A stretch of 28,679 bases of DNA from NCBI GenBank assembly GCA_021828745.1, contig JAJZDE010000009.1:1-28679 (forward strand), read 5' to 3'. The stretch comes from Pseudomonadota bacterium (GTDB lineage Bacteria; Pseudomonadota; Gammaproteobacteria; Burkholderiales; Ferrovaceae). The notes beneath the pieces are model-generated. The model saw only the letters and a list, made by a program, of their open reading frames with translations. It was not told the origin of the DNA and searched no databases. The position numbers and the translations under genes are program-made. Shown piece after piece: positions 15,404-24,254 of the stretch (the first letter of the stretch is position 1; every line of letters starts with the position of its first letter).

Positions 15404-15952
15404 CTAGGGAACGAGGGTAAAATGATAATCGACCGTGACTTCATCGGCCACCGTATCTGTCGCACTCCAGGTTCCATCCCCCACGCCGAAATCATTCCGT
15501 TTCAAGGTGAATCGCCCCTGCGCACTGCGCCCATTGCGATCATAGGACATCTTGAGGGGGATTCGCAAGGGTTTGCTTACCCCTTTCAGTTGAAACAAGC
15601 CCCACACGAGGTACTGATTCGGTCCCACGATCCGGATGTCCGAGGAGTCAAAATGGGCTTGAGGAAATGATGGGATATTGAGCCAATGCTTGCCCTTGAT
15701 CTCGTCTTCCGACTCTTCAGATGCCAAATCGATACTGCCCAGATCGATGGTGATGTGGGCATAACTGTGCGGCAGATCCTGAGGGTCGAAATGCAGGTCA
15801 GCGGAAAATTTCCGGAAGTTTCCCTGTACCGATGCACCCATCTGGGTCCCCGTGAAGGTAATCTGTCCAGAACCGATCGTCTCGGCGCCGGACTGCGACA
15901 TAAAAACAAATGAAGAACCCATTAGAACAAGTGAGTACCATATACTTTTCAT
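15404..15952 (-). CDS. YceI-like periplasmic protein
   Basis: 182 residues with a signal peptide (about 1-23, ending SQSGAET). The YceI lipocalin-like fold is recognised from ITIDLGSIDLASEESEDEIKG, HWLNIPSFPQAHFDSSDIR, FQLKGVSKPLRIPLKM and FTLKRNDFGVGDG. Members bind polyisoprenoid or amide lipids in a beta-barrel cavity. Linkage of yceI to a cytochrome b561 gene is common in proteobacteria, and here the b561 gene ends only 18 bases upstream, so the two probably work together at the inner membrane/periplasm interface, perhaps on an isoprenoid or quinone-like ligand (inference). Confidence 0.93.
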   Translation of the reverse strand: MKSIWYSLVLMGSSFVFMSQSGAETIGSGQITFTGTQMGASVQGNFRKFSADLHFDPQDLPHSYAHITIDLGSIDLASEESEDEIKGKHWLNIPSFPQAHFDSSDIRIVGPNQYLVWGLFQLKGVSKPLRIPLKMSYDRNGRSAQGRFTLKRNDFGVGDGTWSATDTVADEVTVDYHFTLVP

Positions 15953-15970
15953 AATAATCCCGAATATTTT

Positions 15971-16507
15971 TCAGGGGCGCATACGGGCCATCAACTGATC
16001 CCGGTCGACGAACTGGTGTTTGAAGGCCGCTGCTACATGCCCCAAAACTAAAACCAATAAAGTCCAGTTCAGGGCTTGATGAAGCGTCTCGAACAGATGG
16101 GAAAGCGCCTTGTCTTTGGGAACCAGATTGGGCAAGGGAAGGAGATTGAAATAAACCACGGACACGCCCGCTGCTGAACTGTGCAGCCAACCCGTCAAAG
16201 GAATGAGCACCATCAATACATAGAGGGCCCGGTGGGCGATTTCCGTGAGTTTTTGGAGCCGCCGATTCATTGTCGCCGGTAAAGCAGGGGGGCGGTGTGT
16301 CGAGCGCCAGGCCATCCGCATCCACACCAGCAAAAACAGGGTGACACCCAACCACTTGTGCCAAGTGTATATTTTTAACTTCCAGGGAGAAAGTTCCAGG
16401 CCGGACATATACTGTCCGACCCCGAAGGCGAGGGCCAATCCTGCGGCCATGATCCAGTGCAGACCGATCGCGACAGGGGTGAATTTTGCGGGAGAATGAG
16501 AACTCAT
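15971..16507 (-). CDS. Cytochrome b561 (CybB-type)
   Basis: 178 residues and four membrane helices (about 12-32, 48-66, 91-112, 145-165). It is a di-heme b-type cytochrome that likely exchanges electrons with the quinone pool. Histidines His17, His50, His143 and His157 match the spacing of the four heme ligands of E. coli CybB (His13, His47, His137, His151); His92 and His164 are extra. The ATG at 16507 has AGGAG six bases upstream; an earlier in-frame start (16531) lacks one. It is the first gene of the b561-yceI-panB-tolC-emrA run, directly behind a good promoter. Confidence 0.92.
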   Translation of the reverse strand: MSSHSPAKFTPVAIGLHWIMAAGLALAFGVGQYMSGLELSPWKLKIYTWHKWLGVTLFLLVWMRMAWRSTHRPPALPATMNRRLQKLTEIAHRALYVLMVLIPLTGWLHSSAAGVSVVYFNLLPLPNLVPKDKALSHLFETLHQALNWTLLVLVLGHVAAAFKHQFVDRDQLMARMRP

Positions 16508-16539
16508 GGGTAACTCCTGATCATCAACCAAAGGGTTTA

Positions 16540-16568
16540 ATTGTACGCATACGAACTAAATAACGCAA
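16540..16568 (-). promoter_or_regulatory. Sigma70-like promoter for the b561-yceI-panB-tolC-emrA operon
   Basis: Minus-strand TTGCGT (16568-16563), a 17-base spacer and TACAAT (16545-16540) lie in the 67-base gap between tatD and the b561 gene. The -10 matches five of six consensus bases. The predicted start near 16533 gives a leader of about 26 bases that contains the ribosome site. Confidence 0.5.
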
Positions 16569-16574
16569 TTCCTT

Positions 16575-17339
16575 TTAACAGACCCGGAACAGGCGGCAGT
16601 AATTTTCTGTCGTACGTTCCCCCACTTCTTCGATGGAAATACCGCGCAGTCGCGCGATTTCTCCTGCCACATGGAGCACATAAGCCGGTTGATTGGCCTT
16701 CCCGCGCATGGGCTCCGGTGCCAGATAGGGGGAATCGGTTTCAATCAACAGACGATCCAGTGGAATCTGACGGGCAACTTCTTTGAGGGCCTTGGCATTG
16801 CGGAACGTCACGATCCCGGAAAAGGACAGGTAAAAACCACGCTCCAGAGCCGCATCGGCCACCGCCTGAGTTTCAGTAAAACAGTGCAATACTCCGCCCA
16901 CGTCCTCTGCCCCCTCCTCATCCAGCAAGCGCAAGGTGTCTTCAGCCGCAGAGCGGGTATGAATCACGAGGGGTTTCCGTACTTGGCGAGCCGCGCGAAT
17001 ATGGGTTCGGAAACGTTCCCGTTGCCATTCCAGATCCCCTCCCAAACGATAATAATCCAGGCCGGTTTCACCGATGGCCACCACCTTGGCATGCGCTGCC
17101 TCAGCCACCAAACGCGCCACGCTGGGTTCCTCGATGTCCTGGTAATCCGGATGAACTCCCACCGTGGCATGCCATCCCTGATGGGTTTCCGCTACGGCAA
17201 GCACATCCGGAACAGTTTCCAGCCGCACCGAAATACAGAGTGCACGGGTAACTCCAGCCTGCACCATGGCGGCATGCACGTTTGACAACTGAGTCCGTAA
17301 CTCAGGAAAATCCAAATGGCAGTGAGAATCGGCAAACAT
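16575..17339 (-). CDS. tatD: TatD-family metal-dependent deoxyribonuclease (YcfH-like)
   Basis: 254 residues with the TIM-barrel amidohydrolase-type metal centre of TatD nucleases: SHCHLD (His6, His8), IGETGLDYY (Glu91), VIHTR (His127), LHCFTE (His152) and IETDSPYL (Asp202). These enzymes have 3'-5' exonuclease activity on DNA and act in DNA repair or turnover. The position after holB is conserved in gamma- and betaproteobacteria. A PilZ-domain gene often sits between holB and this gene; it is missing here (15-base gap). Confidence 0.94.
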   Translation of the reverse strand: MFADSHCHLDFPELRTQLSNVHAAMVQAGVTRALCISVRLETVPDVLAVAETHQGWHATVGVHPDYQDIEEPSVARLVAEAAHAKVVAIGETGLDYYRLGGDLEWQRERFRTHIRAARQVRKPLVIHTRSAAEDTLRLLDEEGAEDVGGVLHCFTETQAVADAALERGFYLSFSGIVTFRNAKALKEVARQIPLDRLLIETDSPYLAPEPMRGKANQPAYVLHVAGEIARLRGISIEEVGERTTENYCRLFRVC

Positions 17340-17354
17340 GGAACAACCTCGCTT

Positions 17355-18308
17355 TCAGGAAGATGGATGAAGCGGCGCCAGCAAGGATTCGGTCAGCAGA
17401 CGCGCATTCAGGGGGTGGGCCATCCAGCGCCGGGCTTCACGCAGGCGTGTTTCCCAGGCCAGCAGGTCGTAAAGATCGAGACGAGGGGCCATACGGCTCA
17501 ATGCCTCCTGGAAGTCCTGGTGATAATGGCCATGACCCAGAAGTTTTTGTCCGATCAGATCCATGACCCAGAACTGGAGCCATTCCAGCCATTGATCCAG
17601 GCCCAGATTCAGGATCCGGTCCGCTTGTTGAGTCAAGGAAAGGCCATTATCCGTCAGGATCTGTAAAAATCCCAGGCGCCCTTCATGGTCACGGCGGAAC
17701 TGTTCAAGGGCCCGCAAGGGAGCGCCCCCCGAACGACACAAATAGCCCGCAGGCTCCTGGACCCCCTCTCGCTGGAGCCACTGCATGGCCTGCTCCCCTG
17801 TGGGCAAAGGGACGGGCCAGAGTCGACAACGGCTGCGAACCGTGACGGGAATTCGGGCCGGATGGTCGCTGACCAGCAAAAACAAGGTGTTGGGTGGGGG
17901 TTCCTCGAGCGTTTTCAGCAAGGCGTTGGCGGCCGCCAGATTGAGTGCTTCGGCGGGTTCGATCAAAATGACCCGCCACCCCTGCCGATGACTGGTGGTC
18001 ATCAGAAATTCGGCAAGGGCACGCACGGCATCCACGGTGATCCAGACACTCCCCTCCGAATCCCCGCCTTCTTCCTGGCGGGGCGGTGTCAACAACCGGA
18101 AATCAGGATGATGTCCGGCTTGAAACCAACCACAGGAAGGACATGTTCCACAGGGTTGCGGGGCGTTTCCTTCACAGAGGACGGCCTGGGCCAGATGGCG
18201 TGCCAGCGCGCCTTTTCCCAGTCCGGCAGGCCCCGTCAACAAGAGGCCCTGGGGTCGCTCTGCTGCCCATAGCCGCTCGAAAACCTTTTGATTCCAGGGA
18301 TGAATCAT
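17355..18308 (-). CDS. holB: DNA polymerase III delta' subunit
   Basis: Clamp-loader subunit of the replicative polymerase. The 317-residue product shows an AAA+ fold: GPAGLGKG P-loop (26-33), a four-cysteine zinc module (Cys45, Cys53, Cys56, Cys59), [16 protein letters not shown], and the SRC motif (159-161) that supplies the arginine finger to the neighbouring subunit. The start at 18308 gives an ATGA overlap with the tmk stop and the expected MIHPWNQ N terminus. The open frame extends 31 codons into tmk and is not part of the protein. Confidence 0.94.
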   Translation of the reverse strand: MIHPWNQKVFERLWAAERPQGLLLTGPAGLGKGALARHLAQAVLCEGNAPQPCGTCPSCGWFQAGHHPDFRLLTPPRQEEGGDSEGSVWITVDAVRALAEFLMTTSHRQGWRVILIEPAEALNLAAANALLKTLEEPPPNTLFLLVSDHPARIPVTVRSRCRLWPVPLPTGEQAMQWLQREGVQEPAGYLCRSGGAPLRALEQFRRDHEGRLGFLQILTDNGLSLTQQADRILNLGLDQWLEWLQFWVMDLIGQKLLGHGHYHQDFQEALSRMAPRLDLYDLLAWETRLREARRWMAHPLNARLLTESLLAPLHPSS

Positions 18309-18931
18309 GCGCCGCCCGCAAGCGACGGGAAGGCCTGCCGCAACACGTTCTCGACCTGTTCTGCCAGAATTTTCGGGTCTGTCGCCGCATCCATCCTGCA
18401 CACACGGGGCATGTGGCTGCGCGCCTCATACCCTGCACGCACCCGTTCAAAGAAAGTCCGCTCTTCCCGCTCAAAACGATCCCCTTCCTGACGTCCTCGT
18501 GCCAAACGTTGGGCGGCAATGTCGGGATCCAGATCGAACCATAGAGTCAAATCCGGTTGAAAGCCCGCACAAACCCAGGTTTCCAGGGTCTTCAAAATAT
18601 CCTGGGACAATCCACGCCCACCGCCCTGATAGGCAAAACTGGCATCCACGAAACGGTCGCTCAGTACCCACTCTCCCCGTGCCAGGGCAGGCTCGATCAC
18701 CTGGGTGACATGATCGTGACGCCCGGCAAAGACGAGCAGGGCCTCGCTCAGAGGCGACATGGACATGTTCAAAAGCAGGGGCCTCAAGGCTTCAGCCAGT
18801 ACGGTCCCCCCCGGTTCGCGCGTACGTTTCACCACCACCCCACGGATTTCCAACCAGCGTTGAACCGTATCCAGTTGAGTGCTTTTCCCGGCACCATCGA
18901 TTCCTTCCAGGGTAATGAACTTACCGCTCAT
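18305..18931 (-). CDS. tmk: Thymidylate kinase
   Basis: Phosphorylates dTMP to dTDP with ATP. It is 208 residues, the usual length. Signatures are the P-loop GIDGAGKST (10-18), the REPGGT motif (38-43), the [17 protein letters not shown] substrate motif (91-107) and an arginine-rich lid [15 protein letters not shown] (142-156). The start at 18931 ([10 protein letters not shown]) lies inside the last 11 bases of mltG; the ribosome site is weak, so translation is probably coupled to mltG. Confidence 0.96.
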   Translation of the reverse strand: MSGKFITLEGIDGAGKSTQLDTVQRWLEIRGVVVKRTREPGGTVLAEALRPLLLNMSMSPLSEALLVFAGRHDHVTQVIEPALARGEWVLSDRFVDASFAYQGGGRGLSQDILKTLETWVCAGFQPDLTLWFDLDPDIAAQRLARGRQEGDRFEREERTFFERVRAGYEARSHMPRVCRMDAATDPKILAEQVENVLRQAFPSLAGGA

Positions 18932-19922
18932 GGTTGGTCGTCCGTTTGGTCTGATACTGTTGCACCGCCTGCTGGTGCGCTTCGAGGGTGGTGGAAAATT
19001 GATGGGTTCCATCTCCTCGCGCCACGAAAAACAAATCGGAAACCGCCAACGGGTGCACGGCCGCCCTGAGCGCCGCCGATCCAGGCAATGCAATGGGAGT
19101 CGGGGGGAGACCGTTTCGGGTATATGTATTATAGGCATTGTCCCGATGCAGGTCGCGGCGATGCAGATGACCATCATAGTCCGCCCCCAGACCGTAGATC
19201 ACGGTAGGATCGGTTTGCAGGCGCATATCCAGACGCAAACGATTCAAAAAAACGGCGGCAATGCGCGCCCGTTCTTCTCGATTGGCCGTTTCTTTCTCGA
19301 TCAGGGAAGCCAGGATCAGGGCCTGGTAAGGATCCGTCAAAGCCAGGTGAGGATCGCGGGTCGCCCAAACCTGGGCCAGTCGTTCGATCATGGCCCGATG
19401 CGCCCGCTCGAGAATATTCCAGTCACTCTCGCCCGGACTGTAGAAATAGGTGTCGGGGAAAAACCACCCCTCAGGGGCCTGCCCAGCCGCGCCCAGATGC
19501 GCCATCACGGCACCATCGGGCAATCCGGCGCTGTCATGACGCAAATTGGGTTGCTGTTCCAGCAGGGCACGCAACTGGGCAAAAGTGGTTCCTTCGATGA
19601 TCTGCACCTGCCAGGCATCCCCCTCCCCCCGGGCCATCTGACGCAGTATCTGCCAACCACTCAGAGGTTGGGTCCATTCATAACTGCCGGCTTTCAGGTG
19701 ACTCTGTTCGCCCAGAACCCTCCCTACCCAGGTAAAGGTCCAGGGTTCCATAAGCACGCCCTGCTGAACCAGTTGTTGTGCAACAGCACGCAACCCCAGT
19801 CCATTGGACAGTTCAAAGGCATAAGGCGTATGAGGCAGCGGCAGGGGGCGAATGAAAAACAGGGCGAGCCAGACAACCAACCCGCCCAGTCCACTCGCCA
19901 AAACCCAGAGCAGACGGCGCAT
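18921..19922 (-). CDS. mltG: Endolytic murein transglycosylase (YceG/MltG)
   Basis: Cleaves nascent peptidoglycan glycan strands at the inner membrane and is thought to end strand growth. The 333-residue product has one N-terminal membrane helix (about 4-24), a LysM-like part (HLKAGSYEW, then [12 protein letters not shown]) and the catalytic YceG domain. That domain shows [17 protein letters not shown] with probable catalytic Glu209, [34 protein letters not shown] and [14 protein letters not shown]. It starts 14 bases after fabF. In E. coli a pabC gene occupies this junction; here that activity is fused to PabB elsewhere in the window. Confidence 0.95.
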   Translation of the reverse strand: MRRLLWVLASGLGGLVVWLALFFIRPLPLPHTPYAFELSNGLGLRAVAQQLVQQGVLMEPWTFTWVGRVLGEQSHLKAGSYEWTQPLSGWQILRQMARGEGDAWQVQIIEGTTFAQLRALLEQQPNLRHDSAGLPDGAVMAHLGAAGQAPEGWFFPDTYFYSPGESDWNILERAHRAMIERLAQVWATRDPHLALTDPYQALILASLIEKETANREERARIAAVFLNRLRLDMRLQTDPTVIYGLGADYDGHLHRRDLHRDNAYNTYTRNGLPPTPIALPGSAALRAAVHPLAVSDLFFVARGDGTHQFSTTLEAHQQAVQQYQTKRTTNHER

Positions 19923-19936
19923 CAGAGGGATAAAAT

Positions 19937-21178
19937 CTATTCGAGACGGCGAAAAATAATGCTCCCATTGGTACCGCCAAAACCAAAGGAATTGGAAAGA
20001 ACCACATTCACGGGCATGGCACGCGCCTCATGAGGAACAAAATCGAGATCGCACTCAGGGCTAGGATCATCCAGATTGATGGTAGGCGGAACCACCTGGT
20101 GGTGAATGGCCAATACGGAAAATACGGCTTCTATCCCTCCCGCAGCCCCCAAGAGATGCCCTGTCATGGACTTGGTGGAACTGATGGCCAGTTTATAGGC
20201 ATGATCGCCAAAAGTACGTTTGACCGCAACCGTTTCTCCCAGATCCCCTAGGGGGGTAGAGGTCCCATGCGCATTGATGTAATCCACCTGATCCGGGTTG
20301 AGCCTGGCATTTTTCAAGGCATTGAGCATACTGCGGCGCGCGCCATCACCGTCCGCCGGGGGAGCGGTCATGTGATACGCATCCGCGCTCATGCCATAGC
20401 CGCACAGTTCGGCATAGATCTTCGCGCCTCGGGCCTTGGCATGGGACAACTCCTCCAGAACCAGAACACCGGCCCCTTCGCCCATGACGAAACCATCGCG
20501 CGCCTGATCCCAGGGACGACTGGCAATTTCCGGCGCATCGTTGCGCGTACTGAGTGCCCGGGCGGCACAAAATCCACCGATCCCCAATTCGTTGATGGCG
20601 GCTTCGGCCCCCCCTGCAACCATCATGTCAGCATCGCCATACTCGATCAGCCGAGCCGCTTCCCCAATGCTGTGATTCCCGGTGGTACAGGCGGTCACCA
20701 AGGCCAGATTGGGACCTTTCAGACCATACATGATCGACAGGTTGCCTGAAATCATGTTGATGATACTGCCCGGGATGAAGAAAGGAGAAATCTTGCGCAT
20801 CCCTCCTTCCAGATAAGCGCGGCCGGTGTCCGTAATCATGGGCAATCCGCCGATCCCGGACCCAATGCACACACCCACCCGTTCGGCATCGACCGGATGA
20901 GCTGTGACGCCGGCATCACGCAAGGCCTCCATCGCCGCAACCAGGCCATAATGGATAAAAATATCCATGCGGCGCACTTCTTTGGGATTGAGATGCTGTG
21001 CAGGATCGAAATTTTTGACTTCGCCTGCAATCTGACAAGGCATCGGTGCAGGATCGAAGCGGGTAATTCGCCCGATTCCGGAACGCCCGGCACAGAGTTG
21101 CGCCCAAGCCTCGGGGACGGAATTCCCGACAGGGGATACGATCCCCAGACCAGTGACGACGACGCGACGACGGGACAT
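19937..21178 (-). CDS. fabF: Beta-ketoacyl-ACP synthase II
   Basis: Elongating condensing enzyme of type II fatty-acid synthesis. It is 413 residues with the Cys-His-His triad: Cys164 in VTACTTGNHS, His304 in INAHGTSTPLGD and His341 in SMTGHLLGAAGG, plus Lys336. The start at 21178 (MSRRRVVVTG) is preceded by GGAGG about seven bases upstream; the ATG seven codons earlier has none. It follows acpP after 69 bases, the usual arrangement. Confidence 0.96.
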   Translation of the reverse strand: MSRRRVVVTGLGIVSPVGNSVPEAWAQLCAGRSGIGRITRFDPAPMPCQIAGEVKNFDPAQHLNPKEVRRMDIFIHYGLVAAMEALRDAGVTAHPVDAERVGVCIGSGIGGLPMITDTGRAYLEGGMRKISPFFIPGSIINMISGNLSIMYGLKGPNLALVTACTTGNHSIGEAARLIEYGDADMMVAGGAEAAINELGIGGFCAARALSTRNDAPEIASRPWDQARDGFVMGEGAGVLVLEELSHAKARGAKIYAELCGYGMSADAYHMTAPPADGDGARRSMLNALKNARLNPDQVDYINAHGTSTPLGDLGETVAVKRTFGDHAYKLAISSTKSMTGHLLGAAGGIEAVFSVLAIHHQVVPPTINLDDPSPECDLDFVPHEARAMPVNVVLSNSFGFGGTNGSIIFRRLE

Positions 21179-21247
21179 GTTCAGACCTCCATATTTCAAG
21201 GCAGCGCAGTGCTTGCCCTGATATTCCTGACTCGGGTATTGCCTTTC

Positions 21248-21487
21248 TCAGGCAGGCAAGTGGGAATTCACATAATCGATGGCTTGTTGCACCGTTGTGA
21301 TCTTTTCGGCTTGTTCATCAGGAATCTCGCACTCAAACTCTTCTTCCAGAGCCATCACCAATTCAACGGTGTCGAGAGAATCCGCCCCCAGATCTTCCAC
21401 AAAGGAAGAGGATGTCTGAATATCCTCAAGTTTGACTCCCAGTTGCTCTGAAACGATTTTCTTGACGCGCTCTTCAATAGTAGACAT
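21248..21487 (-). CDS. acpP: Acyl carrier protein
   Basis: 79-residue acidic carrier protein with the phosphopantetheine attachment Ser37 in [18 protein letters not shown]. It shuttles acyl chains among the surrounding Fab enzymes and PlsX. AAGGA lies about ten bases upstream of the ATG. It sits between fabG and fabF with long flanking gaps (86 and 69 bases), unlike the tight spacing elsewhere in the block, which fits separate high-level expression of ACP. Confidence 0.97.
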   Translation of the reverse strand: MSTIEERVKKIVSEQLGVKLEDIQTSSSFVEDLGADSLDTVELVMALEEEFECEIPDEQAEKITTVQQAIDYVNSHLPA

Positions 21488-21530
21488 GTAATTAGGATCC
21501 TTGGCTGTTGTCTTTCAAAAAAACAGGCGT

Positions 21531-21539
21531 AGTGTACCA
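21531..21539 (-). promoter_or_regulatory. Candidate extended -10 promoter for acpP
   Basis: Minus-strand TGGTACACT (21539-21531) is an extended -10 in the fabG-acpP gap; the -35 is poor. It would give a leader of about 37 bases. A dedicated acpP promoter is common in this gene order. Confidence 0.35.
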
Positions 21540-21556
21540 AAACCCGCCGACGAATA

Positions 21557-21572
21557 CCATCCCGAAGGATGG
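21557..21572 (-). other. C(UUCG)G tetraloop hairpin immediately after fabG
   Basis: On the minus strand CCATCC-TTCG-GGATGG forms a six-base stem capped by the exceptionally stable UUCG loop closed by C-G, starting one or two bases after the fabG stop. No T tract follows, so it looks like an mRNA-stability or processing element and not a classical terminator. Confidence 0.55.
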
Positions 21573-21573
21573 G

Positions 21574-22314
21574 TCAATCCATGGCCATGCCCCCATTGAC
21601 GTGCAGGGTGGCTCCCGTCACATAGGCCGCCCCCGACGATGCCAGATAAGCGACGGCATGAGCGACATCCTCGGGTTGACCGAGACGGCCCAATGGGATA
21701 CTGGTTAACAGAGCCTGCTGCTGGGCAGTGTCCAATCCGCGTGTCATGTCGGTATCGATAAATCCTGGGGCTACGCAGTTGACCGTGATGCCGCGACTCC
21801 CTAATTCCCTTGCCAGGGACTTGGTCAATCCCACCAACCCCGCCTTGGCAGCGGCATAGTTGACTTGCCCTCCATTGCCGGTGCTCCCTACTACGGAACC
21901 AATGTTGATGATGCGTCCTTGACGAGCCTTCATCATATCCCGCAACACGGCACGAGATAACTGGAAAACCGCCTTCAAATTCGTATCCAGAACCGTGTCC
22001 CATTCTTCATCGCGCATCCGCACCGCCAACATGTCACGAGTCACCCCGGCATTGTTCACCAGAATGGAGATGGGACCCAAACGTTGTTTGACAACATCCA
22101 CTGTCTGCAGAATGGCTTCAGGCATGCGCACATCCAGCATGAGTCCCAGGCATTCCGGGTGAATGGCGTGCAAGTCTTTCTCGATCTGTTCAGCGCCATG
22201 GGCAGTAGTCGCGGTAGCCGCTACCTTGGCCCCCTGACGTGCCAGTTCCCGCGCGATCGCCTGGCCGATGCCTCGACTGGCCCCCGTCACCAAAACCACC
22301 TGTTCCTTGAGCAT
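21574..22314 (-). CDS. fabG: 3-oxoacyl-ACP reductase
   Basis: NADPH-dependent short-chain dehydrogenase that performs the first reduction of fatty-acid elongation. The 246-residue product has TGASRGIG (10-17), NNAG (87-90), Asn112, and the catalytic Ser140, Tyr153 and Lys157 (INIGSVVGSTGNGGQVNYAAAK). The C-terminal LHVNGGMAMD ending is typical. GGGGAAGGAG precedes the ATG. It lies 28 bases after fabD. Confidence 0.96.
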   Translation of the reverse strand: MLKEQVVLVTGASRGIGQAIARELARQGAKVAATATTAHGAEQIEKDLHAIHPECLGLMLDVRMPEAILQTVDVVKQRLGPISILVNNAGVTRDMLAVRMRDEEWDTVLDTNLKAVFQLSRAVLRDMMKARQGRIINIGSVVGSTGNGGQVNYAAAKAGLVGLTKSLARELGSRGITVNCVAPGFIDTDMTRGLDTAQQQALLTSIPLGRLGQPEDVAHAVAYLASSGAAYVTGATLHVNGGMAMD

Positions 22315-22342
22315 TCTCCTTCCCCCTATATATTTTTTAGTA

Positions 22343-23263
22343 TTATGACAACGCGCCCTGCAGGGCCTCTGCGCTGTTCAGCGCGATACCTTCCATCTCC
22401 GCATCGATACGACGAACCAGAGGGGCCAGCACCTTGCCGGGTCCACATTCTGCCACGCGCTTACACCCATTCCGGGCAAAGGCGCGAATCGTATCGACCC
22501 AACGCACGGGATGATGCAATTGCCTTGTCAGCGCGGTCCGTATTTCCATCGGAGTGGTGGCCTGAACCACTTCGGCATTGTGCAACACGGGGATGCGGGG
22601 CGATATCAGGGTGACCCTTTCAAGGTAGTGTGCCAGACGTTCGGCAGCCGGCCTCATGAGACTGCAGTGAGAAGGGACGCTGAGAGAAAGCATGACCGCG
22701 CGCTTGGCGCCACGGGCCTTGGCCGCCTCAGTAGCGCGCACCACCGCCGTCCGATGTCCGGCAATGACCACCTGACCTGGGGAATTGAAATTAACGGCTT
22801 CTACCACCTCACCCTGGGCTGCCTCCTGACAGGCATCCAGCACTGCCCCATCCTCCAGGCCGAGGAGTGCCGCCATGGCGCCCATGCCTGTGGGCACCGC
22901 TTCCTGCATCACCTCAGCACGAAAACGAACCAGGCGCAACGCTTCTTCAAAAGAAAGGCTTTCTGCCACCACGAGAGCGGTATATTCTCCCAGGCTATGT
23001 CCCGCCAACCAGTTTGGCTCGGCACCGCCCTGTCCGCGCCAGGCGCGATAAACCCCTACCCCGGCCGCCAACATGACGGGTTGTGTATTGACCGTAGCCA
23101 TCAGGGACTCTTCCGGACCCTCCGCCACCAAACGCCAAAGATCCTGATCGAGTACGGCAGAGGCCGTGTCGATGGCGCGCCGCACCTCTGGCAACCCCTC
23201 ATAAGGGTGCAACATGCCGATACTTTGTGATCCCTGACCGGGAAAAACCATGGCCCATGTCAT
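22343..23263 (-). CDS. fabD: Malonyl-CoA:ACP transacylase
   Basis: Loads malonyl groups onto ACP. It is 306 residues with FPGQGSQ at the N terminus, the nucleophile Ser90 in GHSLGEY, His199 in SVPSHCSLM and NFNSPGQVVIAG. The start at 23263 (MTWAMVFPGQG) has GAGGA about nine bases upstream; the open frame continues 42 codons upstream into fabH and is not coding. Gap to fabH is 28 bases. Confidence 0.96.
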   Translation of the reverse strand: MTWAMVFPGQGSQSIGMLHPYEGLPEVRRAIDTASAVLDQDLWRLVAEGPEESLMATVNTQPVMLAAGVGVYRAWRGQGGAEPNWLAGHSLGEYTALVVAESLSFEEALRLVRFRAEVMQEAVPTGMGAMAALLGLEDGAVLDACQEAAQGEVVEAVNFNSPGQVVIAGHRTAVVRATEAAKARGAKRAVMLSLSVPSHCSLMRPAAERLAHYLERVTLISPRIPVLHNAEVVQATTPMEIRTALTRQLHHPVRWVDTIRAFARNGCKRVAECGPGKVLAPLVRRIDAEMEGIALNSAEALQGALS

Positions 23264-23291
23264 TTGACTATTCCTCGTCGTTAGAAACCGG

Positions 23292-24254
23292 TCAGACCTG
23301 CAATAACCCGGCTCCCCAGGTGAAACCGCCACCCACGGCTGCCAGCAAACCCAACTGTCCGGATTTGAATTGTCCGGAACGCCAGGCATGATCCAGCGCC
23401 AAGGGAACGGATGCCGCCGAGGTATTCCCCTGCTCAGCGACCGTGCGCACCACGCGCTCCGGCGCTATCCCCAGTTTATGAGCCGTGGCTTCGATGATGC
23501 GAATATTGGCTTGATGAGGGATGAAGCAATCTACCGCCGCAGGTGTCAGGCCATGCTCAGTCAGAATTTCACGACTGACCTGATCCAGTACCTTGACGGC
23601 AAATTTGAAGACAGCGCCGCCATCCATTTGCACGGTGGGCTTACCCAGCACCTGCCCCTCACTCATCGAACCGGGAGCTGAGAGCAAACCGGCATAGCGA
23701 CCATCAGCATGTAAGCGTGTCCCCAGCAGTCCCGGGGTCTGTGATGCACCCAGAACCACTGCACCGGCTCCATCGCCAAAAAGGACACAGGTATTGCGAT
23801 CGTTCCAGTCGAGCAGATGGGTAAAAGTTTCTGCGCCGACCACCAAGGCCTGGCGCACCGAGCCTGAACGAATGTACTGATCCGCCACGGACAGCGCATA
23901 GAGAAATCCTGTACATACCGCCTGTACATCAAAAGCCGGTGCGCCGGTATTTGCACCCAGTTTGGCTTGAAGCAAACAGGCCGTGCTGGGAAAGGCCATG
24001 TCCGGCGTGGTGGTCGCCACTACGATGAGATCCAGTTGATCCGGTCTCGACCCGGCCGCCTCGAGCGCGCGACGCGCAGCCTCCAGCGCCAGATCACTGG
24101 TGGTTTGTCCGGCCGCCCGAATATGGCGCTGATGAATTCCCGTTCGACTGCGAATCCATTCATCATTGGTCTCGACCCGTTGCGCGAGATCGTCATTGGT
24201 GACGATCCGTTCCGGAAGATAACTGCCTGTTCCCAATAGTTTGGAATAAATCAT
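23292..24254 (-). CDS. fabH: Beta-ketoacyl-ACP synthase III
   Basis: Starts fatty-acid synthesis by condensing acetyl-CoA with malonyl-ACP. It is 320 residues with the catalytic triad Cys114 ([12 protein letters not shown]), His247 (IPHQANIRI) and Asn277 ([11 protein letters not shown]), plus GAGAVVLGA and [11 protein letters not shown]. The start overlaps the plsX stop by four bases (ATGA), so the two are translationally coupled. Confidence 0.96.
   Translation of the reverse strand: MIYSKLLGTGSYLPERIVTNDDLAQRVETNDEWIRSRTGIHQRHIRAAGQTTSDLALEAARRALEAAGSRPDQLDLIVVATTTPDMAFPSTACLLQAKLGANTGAPAFDVQAVCTGFLYALSVADQYIRSGSVRQALVVGAETFTHLLDWNDRNTCVLFGDGAGAVVLGASQTPGLLGTRLHADGRYAGLLSAPGSMSEGQVLGKPTVQMDGGAVFKFAVKVLDQVSREILTEHGLTPAAVDCFIPHQANIRIIEATAHKLGIAPERVVRTVAEQGNTSAASVPLALDHAWRSGQFKSGQLGLLAAVGGGFTWGAGLLQV

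Noticed and set aside
18879..20033. Open frame of 384 codons on the plus strand
   Set aside because: Long, but exactly opposite mltG, which shows conserved catalytic motifs. Its composition (rich in Gln, Arg, Gly, Pro) is that of antisense of GC-rich coding DNA.
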